A stretch of DNA of 32,069 nt from Deltaproteobacteria bacterium YD0425bin51 (GCA_002753225.1 PDZS01000055.1:1-32069), one strand, 5' to 3'. Shown: positions 8,109 through 16,573, counted from the first letter of the stretch. The notes: generated from the letters alone by a model not told the origin. A program made the numbers and translations.

Positions 8109-8360
8109 TTAAGATTCCTTTAATGTAGCATACCTTTGAGATATAGTTTCTGCTTGTATAGCAGAAAGTATTACATGATTGCTGTCTGTAACTATAATGG
8201 ATCTAGTTCTTCGACCATAAGTAGCATCTACCAAACGCTTTTCTTGTTTTGCTTCATCTTTAAGCCTTTTCATGGGAGCAGAATTAGGAGAGACAATAGC
8301 AACTATCCGCTCAACAGGTATAGAGCTTCCAAAACCTATACTTAAAAGCTTTTGTTCCAT
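8109..8360 (-). CDS. DUF370 / RemA-like regulatory protein
   Basis: This is a small protein (83 residues) of the DUF370 family, named after RemA of Bacillus subtilis, a DNA-binding activator of biofilm matrix genes. The family core is visible as GFGSSIPVERIVAIVSPNSAP, then DATYGRRTRSIIVTDSNHVILSAI. An AAGGG site precedes the ATG. It lies between yicC and gmk, the usual position in deltaproteobacteria, where its function has not been settled. The family call is firm; a matrix-regulator role in this organism is not shown. Confidence 0.93.
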   Translation of the reverse strand: MEQKLLSIGFGSSIPVERIVAIVSPNSAPMKRLKDEAKQEKRLVDATYGRRTRSIIVTDSNHVILSAIQAETISQRYATLKES

Positions 8361-8384
8361 ATGATTACCCTTCCCTACCCTAAT

Positions 8385-9269
8385 CTATTCAACGTTTTGA
8401 ACCTGTTCCCGCAATTTTTCTAATTCTGATTTTACATCAACAACTATATGGGAGGCTTTAACACTCCCTACTTTTGCACCAATAGTATTAAATTCTCTAT
8501 TAAATTCTTGCAATAAAAAATTAAGTTTTCTGCCACAAATCTCATCTGAATTAATAAAATTTATAAACTGAGAAAGGTGGCTTTTGGCTCTCAATATCTC
8601 CTCAGAAATATCGCTCCTGTCAGCAATAAAAGCAGCTTCTTGAACTATCCGATTAGCATCCAGCTCTACCATACCGCTTGTCAATGCTATAATACGCTCT
8701 TTTAAACGATCCTGGTAGTCTTTTACAAGATTTTTTGACTCGCTGTCTATTTTTTCTATGCAATCATTAATATAGTCAAGTCGTTTTAAAAAATCTTTTG
8801 CTATGGTACAACCTTCTTCTTTTCTCATATTATCAAGGTTTGATAGGGCGTCACATAGAGTATTTTTAATAAAAATCCAATGAGTATCAATATCTTTTAC
8901 AGTCTCAATAGGCTTTATGAAATTACCTAAATTTCCAAATACATCTATTGAAATTTCTCCTGGCAGATTAAGTCTGTTCTTTAGCACTAAGACTGCATTG
9001 TAATAACTTTGAGCTTTTGGCAAATCAATTTCAAAATCAGATATTTCGTTTTCTCCTCCTTTTTTGATTTGCAGCATAACTTCTACTCTTCCACGTGTTA
9101 TCTTTTGCCCTATTTCTATCTTAATTTTCTCTTCTAAAGAGCTATAAAGAGAAGGAAGACGAACAATAACATCTAAATGCCTGCTATTATAAGCTCTTAT
9201 TTCAATTATTACCATAAGATTATCTTCTGTTTTTTCTACTCTGGTAAATCCAGTCATGCTCTTTATCAT
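8385..9269 (-). CDS. yicC: YicC family endoribonuclease
   Basis: This is a member of the YicC/YloC family, described as endoribonucleases acting in small-RNA turnover. The N-terminus MIKSMTGFTR is diagnostic, followed by NSRHLDVIVRLP and a long helical middle. The C-terminal block (DRSDISEEILRAKSHLSQF, then GRKLNFLLQEFNRE and TIGAK) matches the family. At 294 residues it is full length. An AGAGGA site precedes the ATG. It is 12 bases downstream of the DUF4416 gene and 24 bases upstream of DUF370. Confidence 0.95.
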   Translation of the reverse strand: MIKSMTGFTRVEKTEDNLMVIIEIRAYNSRHLDVIVRLPSLYSSLEEKIKIEIGQKITRGRVEVMLQIKKGGENEISDFEIDLPKAQSYYNAVLVLKNRLNLPGEISIDVFGNLGNFIKPIETVKDIDTHWIFIKNTLCDALSNLDNMRKEEGCTIAKDFLKRLDYINDCIEKIDSESKNLVKDYQDRLKERIIALTSGMVELDANRIVQEAAFIADRSDISEEILRAKSHLSQFINFINSDEICGRKLNFLLQEFNREFNTIGAKVGSVKASHIVVDVKSELEKLREQVQNVE

Positions 9270-9281
9270 AATATAAATCCT

Positions 9282-9815
9282 CTATAAATTTTTCTCTTGC
9301 AAATCAAATTTATATTTATTTCTTGCTTCTTCAAGAAAATTAATCATGATATCTTCTTTATAATCTGGATATGTCCATGGCAGGCTAACATAGCTATTTT
9401 TTTGATAAATAAGTGTTAAATCAGCATATATTCCCTTATCAAGATATATTCTATGTGAATAATTCTTTCCTGTTGCAAGCACAAATCTTTCATGAATTAG
9501 ATAACCAGGATCAATGTTTATTTTTCTTTTTCCATCTTTGCTATATTTTTTTTCAATAGTATTAGTAGTGCATTTTATTTCAGGTAAGCTATTCTGTGCA
9601 ATAAGATCCTTAAATAGGAGCATCCTCCTCAAAAGATCTGACCCTATTTCTTCTTCATAATAATTGGTATAATTGAAAGGAAAACATTTGCTTACCATAT
9701 CAATTGCACCAAACTTTTGAGAAAGCTCTGAAGTTATAATTTGAAAAAGCTCTTTTTGGCTAGTAAAAAGACCTATAATAAGCTTTGCTGGCTTTGGTGG
9801 TTTTGGAGTGCTCAT
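9282..9815 (-). CDS. DUF4416 family protein
   Basis: This is a 177-residue soluble protein of the DUF4416 family, whose function is unknown. Visible family features are PKPAKLIIGLFTS near the start, FNYTNYYEEEIG in the middle, and INIDPGYLIHERFVLATGKN with HRIYLDKGIYADLTL in the second half. It begins 3 bases after the Trm112 gene and precedes yicC, an order that I recall recurring in sulfate-reducing bacteria. No membrane segment or signal peptide is seen. Confidence 0.88.
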   Translation of the reverse strand: MSTPKPPKPAKLIIGLFTSQKELFQIITSELSQKFGAIDMVSKCFPFNYTNYYEEEIGSDLLRRMLLFKDLIAQNSLPEIKCTTNTIEKKYSKDGKRKINIDPGYLIHERFVLATGKNYSHRIYLDKGIYADLTLIYQKNSYVSLPWTYPDYKEDIMINFLEEARNKYKFDLQEKNL

Positions 9816-9818
9816 ATT

Positions 9819-9989
9819 TTAAACTATTGGTTTTGCCTCTTCGATTAGCATTATAGGTATATCTTCTTTTATTTCATATAATAGTTTACATCTTTCACAT
9901 ATTAAGCCATCTTTAGTTTCATTTAAGTGAATTTCACCTTTACATTTAGGACAAGCTAAAATATCTAAAAGTTGTTCTGATAATCCCAT
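9819..9989 (-). CDS. Trm112 family zinc-ribbon protein
   Basis: This 56-residue protein fills the gap between the acyltransferase and the DUF4416 gene. It reads MGLSEQLLDILACPKCKGEI at the N-terminus, then LICERCKLLYEIKEDIPIML. The two CxxC pairs (Cys13/Cys16 and Cys31/Cys34) and the YxIxxxIPIML ending are the Trm112/YcaR signature. Eukaryotic Trm112 is a methyltransferase partner; the bacterial role is not established. The ATG is 7 bases after the acyltransferase stop, with GGAG overlapping the end of that gene, and its own stop is 3 bases from the next ATG. It is clearly part of the same operon. Confidence 0.93.
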   Translation of the reverse strand: MGLSEQLLDILACPKCKGEIHLNETKDGLICERCKLLYEIKEDIPIMLIEEAKPIV

Positions 9990-9996
9990 ATAATTA

Positions 9997-10857
9997 CTAC
10001 TCCTTCCATCTACGATGTACCCAAAACCAATTATCAGGTGCCATCCTAATATATTTTTCTATAATTTTATTAAAATTAGCTGTATTTTCAACAAGATCTT
10101 TGCTTAAATCACCTGTTCTTGCAACCTCTATAGGTTGATCAAAAATAACCTTATATCTACCATCTTCTTGACGTATATTAAATGCTGGTAAAATTATTGC
10201 TCCATATCTCATTGCAAAAAGGGCTACACCTTTATTACTGCAATCAATCTTCCCGAAGAAAGGTACATAAACTCCTTCATAAGGGGCTGCATGCTGATCC
10301 ATTAAAATACCAATAATCTTATTTTCTCTAAGAAGGCTTGCTACTTTATCTGCGCTTTTATTTTTATCAACAACAATATTTCCAGTACGGGTTCTTATTT
10401 CATTTATCATCTTATCCATAGGTTTATAATCAAGAGCTCTTCCCATAACATTAAAAGTTATATTGAATTTCAATGGGGTTGAAATAGCCATGAGCTCCCA
10501 ATTGCCTAAATGAGCAGTAAGAATGATTATCCCTTTACCTTTTGACAAGGCATTATATAAGTGTTCTTCTCCACTAAATACAATGTATGAATCCAAATTT
10601 TCTTTAGTAACTCTAAGAAGAGAAAATAGCTCTAACGCAACTCTTGACAATTGAACAAAATTTGCTTTTACTGTTTTATTAATTTTTTCTATGCTCCATT
10701 CAGATCCAAATGCAATTATCATGTTATTTGTAGCAATTTCTCTATGGCGCCTATCTATTTTATACCATATCATTCCAATAGGATAAGCCAATTTTGTCAT
10801 AAGACTTCTATGAATCATTGAAATAATTTTAAAAATTAATTTTATAATTTTATACAT
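9997..10857 (-). CDS. LpxL/HtrB-type lysophospholipid acyltransferase
   Basis: This is a member of the lipid A biosynthesis acyltransferase family, which adds secondary acyl chains at the inner membrane. I choose the ATG at 10857 (286 residues), with AGGA a short distance upstream. A TTG at 10893 would add 12 residues without a ribosome site. The N-terminus has a hydrophobic anchor, then the catalytic HxxxxE motif in LTAHLGNWEL, GILMDQHAAPYEGVYVPFFG, and the typical end PDNWFWVHRRWKE. It leads the Trm112-DUF4416-yicC-remA-gmk group. In such deltaproteobacterial clusters the acyl substrate is not established, so I leave the symbol open. Confidence 0.9.
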   Translation of the reverse strand: MYKIIKLIFKIISMIHRSLMTKLAYPIGMIWYKIDRRHREIATNNMIIAFGSEWSIEKINKTVKANFVQLSRVALELFSLLRVTKENLDSYIVFSGEEHLYNALSKGKGIIILTAHLGNWELMAISTPLKFNITFNVMGRALDYKPMDKMINEIRTRTGNIVVDKNKSADKVASLLRENKIIGILMDQHAAPYEGVYVPFFGKIDCSNKGVALFAMRYGAIILPAFNIRQEDGRYKVIFDQPIEVARTGDLSKDLVENTANFNKIIEKYIRMAPDNWFWVHRRWKE

Positions 10858-10936
10858 AAAATAGTTCCTATCATATTTGATGTTGTTAAACAAGTAATGC
10901 TGGAATTTTTTTTATAAATATGAGAAAAGAACCCTT

Positions 10937-12205
10937 ATGATAATTTTAATTATATTTATATTTTTAATTCCTGGGGCAATTTTTGCAAATGAAGATCTTC
11001 AAATAATATGTGAACCTGGAATTGGTATTAAGCTAAATGATGAATTTATGGGGAAAACTACCCCAGAAGAAAATGGCATGATAATTGAGGAACTTCCTTC
11101 AGGCACCTATGTGATAGAAGCCGAGAAAGAAGGCGAACCTCCCGAAAAAAAAGTTGTTAACATAAAAGATGGAGAACCACCGAGCCTCAAATTAGATTTT
11201 TCACAAGAATCACCAGCAGGTGAATTTGCATCTGAACAAGCTAAAAACTCACAAATAAAACCAGGCACCCTTGTTCTAAGAAGTGTTCCTCAAAGTGCTG
11301 AAATAATGTTGGATGGCAAGCCTATTGGGATAACTAGTAAAACAATTTCCAATTTCCCTCAAGGTAAACATATACTTCATTTTATTCTTAAAGATAAAAC
11401 TTTAGAATATACATTTATCTTTAGTCCAAAACAGATATTGCAGCTTAAAGCTGATTTCAGAAAAAACAAAGTAATTCCAGAAGATGAGTCAGGAAAAATG
11501 ATTCCGGAACTACAGCGAACTATTAAAAATTCTATAGGAATGGAGTTTGTCCTAATAATTCCAAAAACCTTTACTATGGGGAGTGATATAAAAGAAAAAT
11601 GCCGTGACGATGATGAAAATCCACATGATGTTACATTGACTCAGCCATTTTATATGCAGATATCTGAAGTTACCCAAGGACAATGGAAAGAACTACTGGG
11701 TTCAAATCTATCAATGTTTAGCAAATGTGGTGATAATTGCCCTGTAGAAAATGTATCATGGAATGATGCTCAAAACTTTATAGCTAGCCTAAACCAGAGG
11801 GAAAACACAAATAAATATAGACTCCCTACAGAAACTGAATGGGAATATTGCTGCAAGGGAGGCGAAACTAATGAAAAACAACTTGACGAATTTGCATGGT
11901 TTAGAAATAATTCAAATCAAAAAACCCATGAAGTAAAACAAAAACGTAAAAACTCTTTTGAACTCTATGATATAAATGGTAATGTGGCTGAATGGTGTGA
12001 AGATTGGTATGCTGCCTACCCTGCTTCAGCATCAATAAATCCACAGGGGACAATAAAAGGGCAAGGACAGTCTCAACAAGATAAAGTTTTTAGAGGCGGA
12101 TGTTTTAATGATATTGGCGCAAATTTAAGGTGTTCAAACAGAAGTTATTTTGTGCCAGCTACAAAAACTTATTATATTGGTTTTAGAATAGTGAAAATGT
12201 TATGA
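10937..12205 (+). CDS. Secreted PEGA-PEGA-SUMF1 domain protein
   Basis: This is a 422-residue exported protein. A hydrophobic N-terminus (1-17, cleavage likely after AIFA) is followed by two PEGA-like surface domains (about 20-88 and 109-174) and a SUMF1/FGE-sulfatase-fold domain (about 198-421, with FTMGSD, VSWNDAQNF, YRLPTETEWEY, YDINGNVAEWCEDW and the end YYIGFRIVK). In true formylglycine-generating enzymes two cysteines follow GGSF; here the segment is RGGCFNDIGANLRCSNR and those positions are Asp and Leu, so sulfatase-activating chemistry is unlikely. The signal peptide has no Lys or Arg before its core, which is unusual. The gene's TGA overlaps the ATG of the guanylyltransferase gene, indicating translational coupling. 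Function is unknown; envelope binding is a guess. Confidence 0.87.
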   Translation: MIILIIFIFLIPGAIFANEDLQIICEPGIGIKLNDEFMGKTTPEENGMIIEELPSGTYVIEAEKEGEPPEKKVVNIKDGEPPSLKLDFSQESPAGEFASEQAKNSQIKPGTLVLRSVPQSAEIMLDGKPIGITSKTISNFPQGKHILHFILKDKTLEYTFIFSPKQILQLKADFRKNKVIPEDESGKMIPELQRTIKNSIGMEFVLIIPKTFTMGSDIKEKCRDDDENPHDVTLTQPFYMQISEVTQGQWKELLGSNLSMFSKCGDNCPVENVSWNDAQNFIASLNQRENTNKYRLPTETEWEYCCKGGETNEKQLDEFAWFRNNSNQKTHEVKQKRKNSFELYDINGNVAEWCEDWYAAYPASASINPQGTIKGQGQSQQDKVFRGGCFNDIGANLRCSNRSYFVPATKTYYIGFRIVKML

Positions 12206-13272
12206 AAGATAATAAATTAAAAGTTTTTCCAATTTTGCTGTCAGGGGGTTCAGGAACAAGGCTTTGGCCAGTTTCAAGGGAGCATTATCCAAAACAATTA
12301 GTTAATTTTATCGGAAAAGATTCTATGCTTCAAACAACTATAAACCGTTTGTCACCCCCTCTTGATCAGGATAATATCAGAGTTGTATGCGGGAAAGAAC
12401 ATTTAAGTGAAATTAAACGACAGATATTAGAGTTGCATATTTCAGATGAGAATAAAATAATCTGCGAACCATGCGGCAGAAACACTGCTCCAGCTATTTT
12501 ACTTTCTATATTAGAAGTATTATCAAAAGAAGAAGATGCTATATTATGCATATTTCCAGCAGACCATGTAATAAGAGAAACAAAATCTTTTCATGAAAAG
12601 CTTATTTCTGCTATAAACCTTGCTAAAAAAGGATATATAGTAACATTTGGTATTGAACCTAATTACCCTGAGACAGGTTATGGCTATATTGAAGGGGGTG
12701 AAAAGATCTCATATGATGCAAGGCTTATAAAAAGGTTTGTTGAAAAGCCTGACAAACAAAAAGCTGAAGAATATATTAAAACAGGTAACTTTTTCTGGAA
12801 TAGCGGTATGTTTGTATTTCAAGCATCTGTAATGCTTCAAGAAATAAGTATTTTTGCACCAGAACTTATAACCAAGATGCGAGCATTTTTTAAGCCAGGA
12901 GAAATGATATCTTTAGAAGATTATGCAAAATTACCTAATACTCCAATAGACATAGCTGTGATGGAAAAAACTAAAAAAGGAGTTGTACTCCCTTCAAATT
13001 TCGGGTGGAGCGATATAGGCACATGGAAATCTTTATATAATTATTTAGAAAAAGATGAAAATGGCAATGTACTAAAAGGAGATATAATAAAAAAAAAAAA
13101 AAAAAATTCTTTTATACTGGGTCATGAAAGATTAATAGCTGTAAATGGTTTAGATAATATTATAGTAGTGGAAACTAAAGATGCTGTATTTGTTTCAAAT
13201 ATGGATAATAGCGCTGATGTTAAAAACATTGTTAATATTAAATCAGCTTATCATAAACATCATCCAATTTGA
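12202..13272 (+). CDS. manC: Mannose-1-phosphate guanylyltransferase
   Basis: This enzyme makes GDP-mannose from mannose-1-phosphate and GTP, the entry to GDP-sugars. The 356-residue protein has the nucleotide loop LLSGGSGTRLWPVSREHYPKQ split over residues 12-32 and the sugar-binding parts FPADH, ETGYGYIE, FVEKP and FWNSGMF. It lacks the C-terminal phosphomannose isomerase domain of AlgA-type enzymes. An 18-A run (13089-13106) encodes a Lys stretch in frame; the sequence on both sides still fits the family without a gap. Its ATG overlaps the previous stop (ATGA), and its 3' end overlaps the convergent Uma2 gene by 35 bases. The product would feed the GDP-sugar enzymes of the minus-strand cluster. 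Confidence 0.92.
   Translation: MKDNKLKVFPILLSGGSGTRLWPVSREHYPKQLVNFIGKDSMLQTTINRLSPPLDQDNIRVVCGKEHLSEIKRQILELHISDENKIICEPCGRNTAPAILLSILEVLSKEEDAILCIFPADHVIRETKSFHEKLISAINLAKKGYIVTFGIEPNYPETGYGYIEGGEKISYDARLIKRFVEKPDKQKAEEYIKTGNFFWNSGMFVFQASVMLQEISIFAPELITKMRAFFKPGEMISLEDYAKLPNTPIDIAVMEKTKKGVVLPSNFGWSDIGTWKSLYNYLEKDENGNVLKGDIIKKKKKNSFILGHERLIAVNGLDNIIVVETKDAVFVSNMDNSADVKNIVNIKSAYHKHHPI
13089..13106. repeat. 18-base poly-A tract inside manC
   Basis: Eighteen consecutive A residues lie within the guanylyltransferase coding sequence, translated as five Lys and the first bases of the next Asn. The reading frame and alignment spacing with the family are intact as given. Runs of this length are prone to replication or transcriptional slippage, and to sequencing error. 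Confidence 0.95.
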
Positions 13273-13804
13273 GTTTACAGCCAATAGATTCTAAAATAAT
13301 TTCATCCTGCTTATCATTTGCTTCTGAAAACTGCCAATAAGCTTTTTCATTTTTAAAAAAACTTTGAATCCGTCTTTCTTTTTGAGAAATTAATAAATAT
13401 TCTTTGAACGATTTTAGTTGCCGATAATAACTAAACTTTTTCCCACGATCATAAGATTCTGTTGAATCAGATAAGACTTCGATTATTAAATCAGCATCAA
13501 GCAATACATCACAATTATTATCAAAAAATTTAATTTCACCGCATACAATCATAATATCAGGATAAACAAAACTATTTATTTCTTCTACTCTAAGTTTCAT
13601 ATCGCTTGGGAAAACTCGACAAGGAGTCTTTCTCAATTGATTACCTAATTCTCTTATGATATTTGATATTATCAAGTTATGATTTCCGCTAGCTCCTGCC
13701 ATCGAAAATATTTCACCATCATGGTATTCATGTCTGATTTTAGATGCTCTTTCAATTTCTAAATATTCTTTTTCTGTAATTACATTTATTTTTTCGGCAA
13801 GCAT
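13238..13804 (-). CDS. Uma2 family (DUF820) PD-(D/E)XK nuclease-like protein
   Basis: This is a 188-residue protein of the Uma2 family, which has a restriction-endonuclease-like fold but mostly unknown biological roles. The N-terminus EYLEIERASKIRHEYHDGEI and the block VYPDIMIVCGE (Asp83), DLIIEVLSDST (Glu109) and YDRGKKFSYYRQ with nearby Lys residues give the catalytic layout. It ends 35 bases inside the convergent manC and lies 39 bases downstream of the last glycosyltransferase gene on the same strand. These genes often occur in many copies per genome and move between sites, so a link to polysaccharide synthesis is unlikely. Confidence 0.92.
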   Translation of the reverse strand: MLAEKINVITEKEYLEIERASKIRHEYHDGEIFSMAGASGNHNLIISNIIRELGNQLRKTPCRVFPSDMKLRVEEINSFVYPDIMIVCGEIKFFDNNCDVLLDADLIIEVLSDSTESYDRGKKFSYYRQLKSFKEYLLISQKERRIQSFFKNEKAYWQFSEANDKQDEIILESIGCKLKLDDVYDKLI

Positions 13805-13843
13805 CTGTCTTTTTACCTATAGTTTATAAGTTGATTTTAATCG

Positions 13844-14737
13844 CTATTTATCATCTACACCGAAATATCTGAGGTAACCATGGGATGCAAGATAACGAGC
13901 TGAATACCAAGAGAATAGATAACTCCCCCAACTGCTTGGCAAATCTTTATTAAAAAGAAATAAATTCATAAAAGATCGAAGGGCAAATATAACATTATCT
14001 AGCTTAAATGTTGAGTAAGTATAGGAAAAAATATCCGTTTTTTTATTTAATATAGCATCATATAGTAAATTTGCTTGAATTGATCTAAGATTATTTAATT
14101 TAAAAAAATTTACATCATCTCCAAATCTATTGCGACATAGATAAGTCTCATCAGCAGATGACTTTTTAGCTCTAAAATGAAGGTGTTCAAAGATAATATT
14201 TGGAAAATAAATTATGCGATTGTGTCCTTTTTTTTCAAGCCTTTTAAAAACATCAAAAAGATGGTAATCAATAAGAGCTCCTTGATATTCTTTTGGAAAT
14301 GGAAATTTGATTAAATCACAAACTTTTTTTGAGAGAATTGGAAAAGTACAGATTCTTCTCTTCATATATAAATCATTAGCATATGCCAGATAAACGCCAT
14401 CTTTAATACGTAAATGAGTCTCCCAGATTATTCTGTCCCAATTAGGAGTTCTAATTATTATATCATCATTCATTAAAATAAGGATTTCTCCACTTGCTCT
14501 TTCCATGCAGGCAGTATTATATCCACCCATTGAGAGACGTTGGTTTCCTATAATCTTTATTATTTTAAGTCGTTTATCTGAAAATATAGAATGACTTTCT
14601 ATATCATCTTCATCTAGATAAAGAATAACTTCTATAGATTCTAAATCTAAACTCGTTGATACAACACTATCTAAAAAATTTTTTAGCTGAGATGCTCGAC
14701 CTCTGCTAGGTAATAATAATGAAATACGAATAGACAT
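13844..14737 (-). CDS. GT-A type glycosyltransferase (family 2-like)
   Basis: This is a cytoplasmic glycosyltransferase that would add a sugar to the growing glycan; donor and acceptor are unknown. The N-terminus SIRISLLLPSRGRASQLKNF is typical of GT2-like enzymes, EVILYLDEDD follows, and the metal-binding acidic motif is in ILILMNDD. The C-terminal half, with FEHLHFRAKK and several aromatic residues, is less conserved. I prefer the ATG at 14737 (297 residues); a GTG three codons upstream (14746) is also possible and neither has a clear ribosome site. It lies just downstream of the HddC-like gene and closes the polysaccharide operon. Confidence 0.8.
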   Translation of the reverse strand: MSIRISLLLPSRGRASQLKNFLDSVVSTSLDLESIEVILYLDEDDIESHSIFSDKRLKIIKIIGNQRLSMGGYNTACMERASGEILILMNDDIIIRTPNWDRIIWETHLRIKDGVYLAYANDLYMKRRICTFPILSKKVCDLIKFPFPKEYQGALIDYHLFDVFKRLEKKGHNRIIYFPNIIFEHLHFRAKKSSADETYLCRNRFGDDVNFFKLNNLRSIQANLLYDAILNKKTDIFSYTYSTFKLDNVIFALRSFMNLFLFNKDLPSSWGSYLFSWYSARYLASHGYLRYFGVDDK

Positions 14738-14752
14738 ATTATACACTTAAAT

Positions 14753-15487
14753 TTAACTTTTTATCATAATTTTTAATTTTTCTTGATACCATTTAGGTAC
14801 GTCAATATCTCCCTTTTTAAGAGTTTCAGGAAGACCAATATCTATAAAAAATCCTTCATATACTTTACCTGTAAGCCTTCTAATTTTAGTTAATAAAGGA
14901 AATAAATCATTTTCTATAGAAGATGCTCCTGACGGCAATAAATCTAATACATCTTTTTGCATAACATAAACACCACCACTAATAACTGCAGGTCCTACAT
15001 TTGCTTTTTCATGAAAACCCTCTATATTTGTTCCATTTAAAAAAACACTTCCATACTGAGAAGCATTATCAGTGTGCCTAAGTGCAATGCTAGCTAAAGA
15101 ATCAGTAGAAAATTGTAAAAGAGCAAGATCCAAATAATTGATATCAAAAAGAGTATCTCCGTTCAAAACTAAAAAGCGCTTATCCAATTTTTCTGATGCA
15201 AATTTTAATGCTCCTCCTGTTCCGGCTGGGCTATCTTCACATATATATTGAATCTCAATTTCATCATCATATCCATCATGGAAGAAATCAGTAATTTTAT
15301 CTGGTAAATATCCTGCTGATAATATTATTTTATTTATACCACTTATCTTTAGATTCAATATAACATATTCGAGAAAAGGCCGACCACCGACACAAAGCAT
15401 CGGCTTAGGCGTTTTTGATGTGAGATTTCCAAGACGAGTACCTTTACCGCCAACTAGAATTAATGCTTGTTTTACTCTACTATCCAT
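14753..15487 (-). CDS. HddC-like sugar-phosphate nucleotidyltransferase
   Basis: This enzyme activates a sugar-1-phosphate with a nucleotide. The 244-residue protein has the pyrophosphorylase loop LVGGKGTRLG (11-20), KPMLCVGGRPFLEY, the metal-binding VLNGDTLFD, and an ending (GFFIDIGLPETLKKGD) close to D-glycero-alpha-D-manno-heptose-1-phosphate guanylyltransferase (HddC). A GHMP kinase like HddA lies at the other end of the cluster, supporting a GDP-heptose role. RmlA- or MpgB-like activities cannot be excluded from sequence alone. It overlaps the preceding glycosyltransferase gene by 8 bases. Confidence 0.82.
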   Translation of the reverse strand: MDSRVKQALILVGGKGTRLGNLTSKTPKPMLCVGGRPFLEYVILNLKISGINKIILSAGYLPDKITDFFHDGYDDEIEIQYICEDSPAGTGGALKFASEKLDKRFLVLNGDTLFDINYLDLALLQFSTDSLASIALRHTDNASQYGSVFLNGTNIEGFHEKANVGPAVISGGVYVMQKDVLDLLPSGASSIENDLFPLLTKIRRLTGKVYEGFFIDIGLPETLKKGDIDVPKWYQEKLKIMIKS

Positions 15488-16535
15488 GATTTATTGCTTT
15501 CCATTTTCTTTTCAATGAGTTTAAAAAATCCCTACCGAATATTCTATCAAACAATTTCGATTCCCATAAATTTATATATAACATTCGCATGAAGGGCTCT
15601 GAAAGAAATGAAATATAGAGTTTAAGCCTATGTATACCTCTAAAACCATTAGGTCCTGTAATTATTGCATACTTTTTCTCAAATTCAGTTCCAATCATAC
15701 GGCGGGACATTCTAAGTTCAAATATTTCAGGATTTTCTTTAAGAGGGAGCATCCTTCCTGTAGAAAATCCTTCAACTGCAGTAAGTGCATGATGATCAAC
15801 ATGAGGATAAGTGATTTCTTTCCAGCGCTTCATTGAGAATTGTTTCGTCAAAGCTCCATGGGGATCAGGATGAGCAAAATGCCAAAGAGCAACGCTCTCA
15901 TCATGCCATACCTCTGGAATCCCAGCATTTATCATTCTCCAACCCAACTCATATGGTCCACATAAGTATCCATAGTATGATTTATGTTCATCAAAACCAC
16001 CAAAACGTATGGCATCATCTTTAAGAACTGACATACAAGCTCCAACATTTGGCAATAAATCAAGCCACTTATAATTTGAAAGTTCACTTATATCGTTCAA
16101 ATCTTTTGGATAGAAGCTTTTTGTTCGCCATTGATAATGCATAAGTATAGCTGAACGTAGATTGTTAAAATTATTCAGCCCAAAAAAATTACTTACTGAA
16201 GAAACAAAATTTTCAGGAAATACAGCATCGCTATCACAAATTGTAATAACTTTTCCTTTTGCTTCTAAAAGACCAGCGTTGTAACCAATATGTTTATGAT
16301 ATTTTTTTTTTTGATTCAAAGTAATTACAACATCTGATTTTTCTAAAACCTCAGGAAGAATCCGATTATATAATTCAACCCATATAAGTTCGTATGATTC
16401 TCTTGGAACATCTTGTTTGTCAAGCCATTCAAATATATGAAATTGCTCTCGCACTGACCAATCAAGAAGAATTAGTGATATATTTGGATTAGCATTTTTA
16501 TTATTTCTTTTGTGATATTTAATTGAGTAATTCAT
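15480..16535 (-). CDS. GT-A glycosyltransferase, paralogue of the 21514-22776 protein (no repeat module)
   Basis: This is a family 2-like glycosyltransferase. ISLILLDWS near the N-terminus, the acidic TICDSDAVF, GACMSVLKDD and YLCGPYELGWRMINAG, then WHDESVALWHFAHP, match step by step the protein at 21514-22776, so the two are paralogues. This copy lacks the C-terminal repeat module of its relative and ends in a basic, aromatic tail. I prefer the ATG at 16535 (351 residues) because the paralogue begins at a matching position; an ATG at 16589 inside the ABC ATPase gene would add 18 residues without a good ribosome site. It overlaps the HddC-like gene by 8 bases. Confidence 0.83.
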   Translation of the reverse strand: MNYSIKYHKRNNKNANPNISLILLDWSVREQFHIFEWLDKQDVPRESYELIWVELYNRILPEVLEKSDVVITLNQKKKYHKHIGYNAGLLEAKGKVITICDSDAVFPENFVSSVSNFFGLNNFNNLRSAILMHYQWRTKSFYPKDLNDISELSNYKWLDLLPNVGACMSVLKDDAIRFGGFDEHKSYYGYLCGPYELGWRMINAGIPEVWHDESVALWHFAHPDPHGALTKQFSMKRWKEITYPHVDHHALTAVEGFSTGRMLPLKENPEIFELRMSRRMIGTEFEKKYAIITGPNGFRGIHRLKLYISFLSEPFMRMLYINLWESKLFDRIFGRDFLNSLKRKWKAINHG

Positions 16536-16573
16536 ATCTTTATTTAAAATGTTTATGTATTTTACGCAACAAT

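Noticed and set aside
10937..12205. Formylglycine-generating enzyme (sulfatase activator)
   Set aside because: The SUMF1 fold is clear, but the two catalytic Cys positions after the GG(S/C)F motif are Asp and Leu, and no sulfatase gene is nearby.
13238..13804. Uma2 gene as a transposon or part of a defence island
   Set aside because: No inverted repeats, target duplication or transposase is seen, and no defence genes lie beside it. Uma2 genes are commonly found singly.
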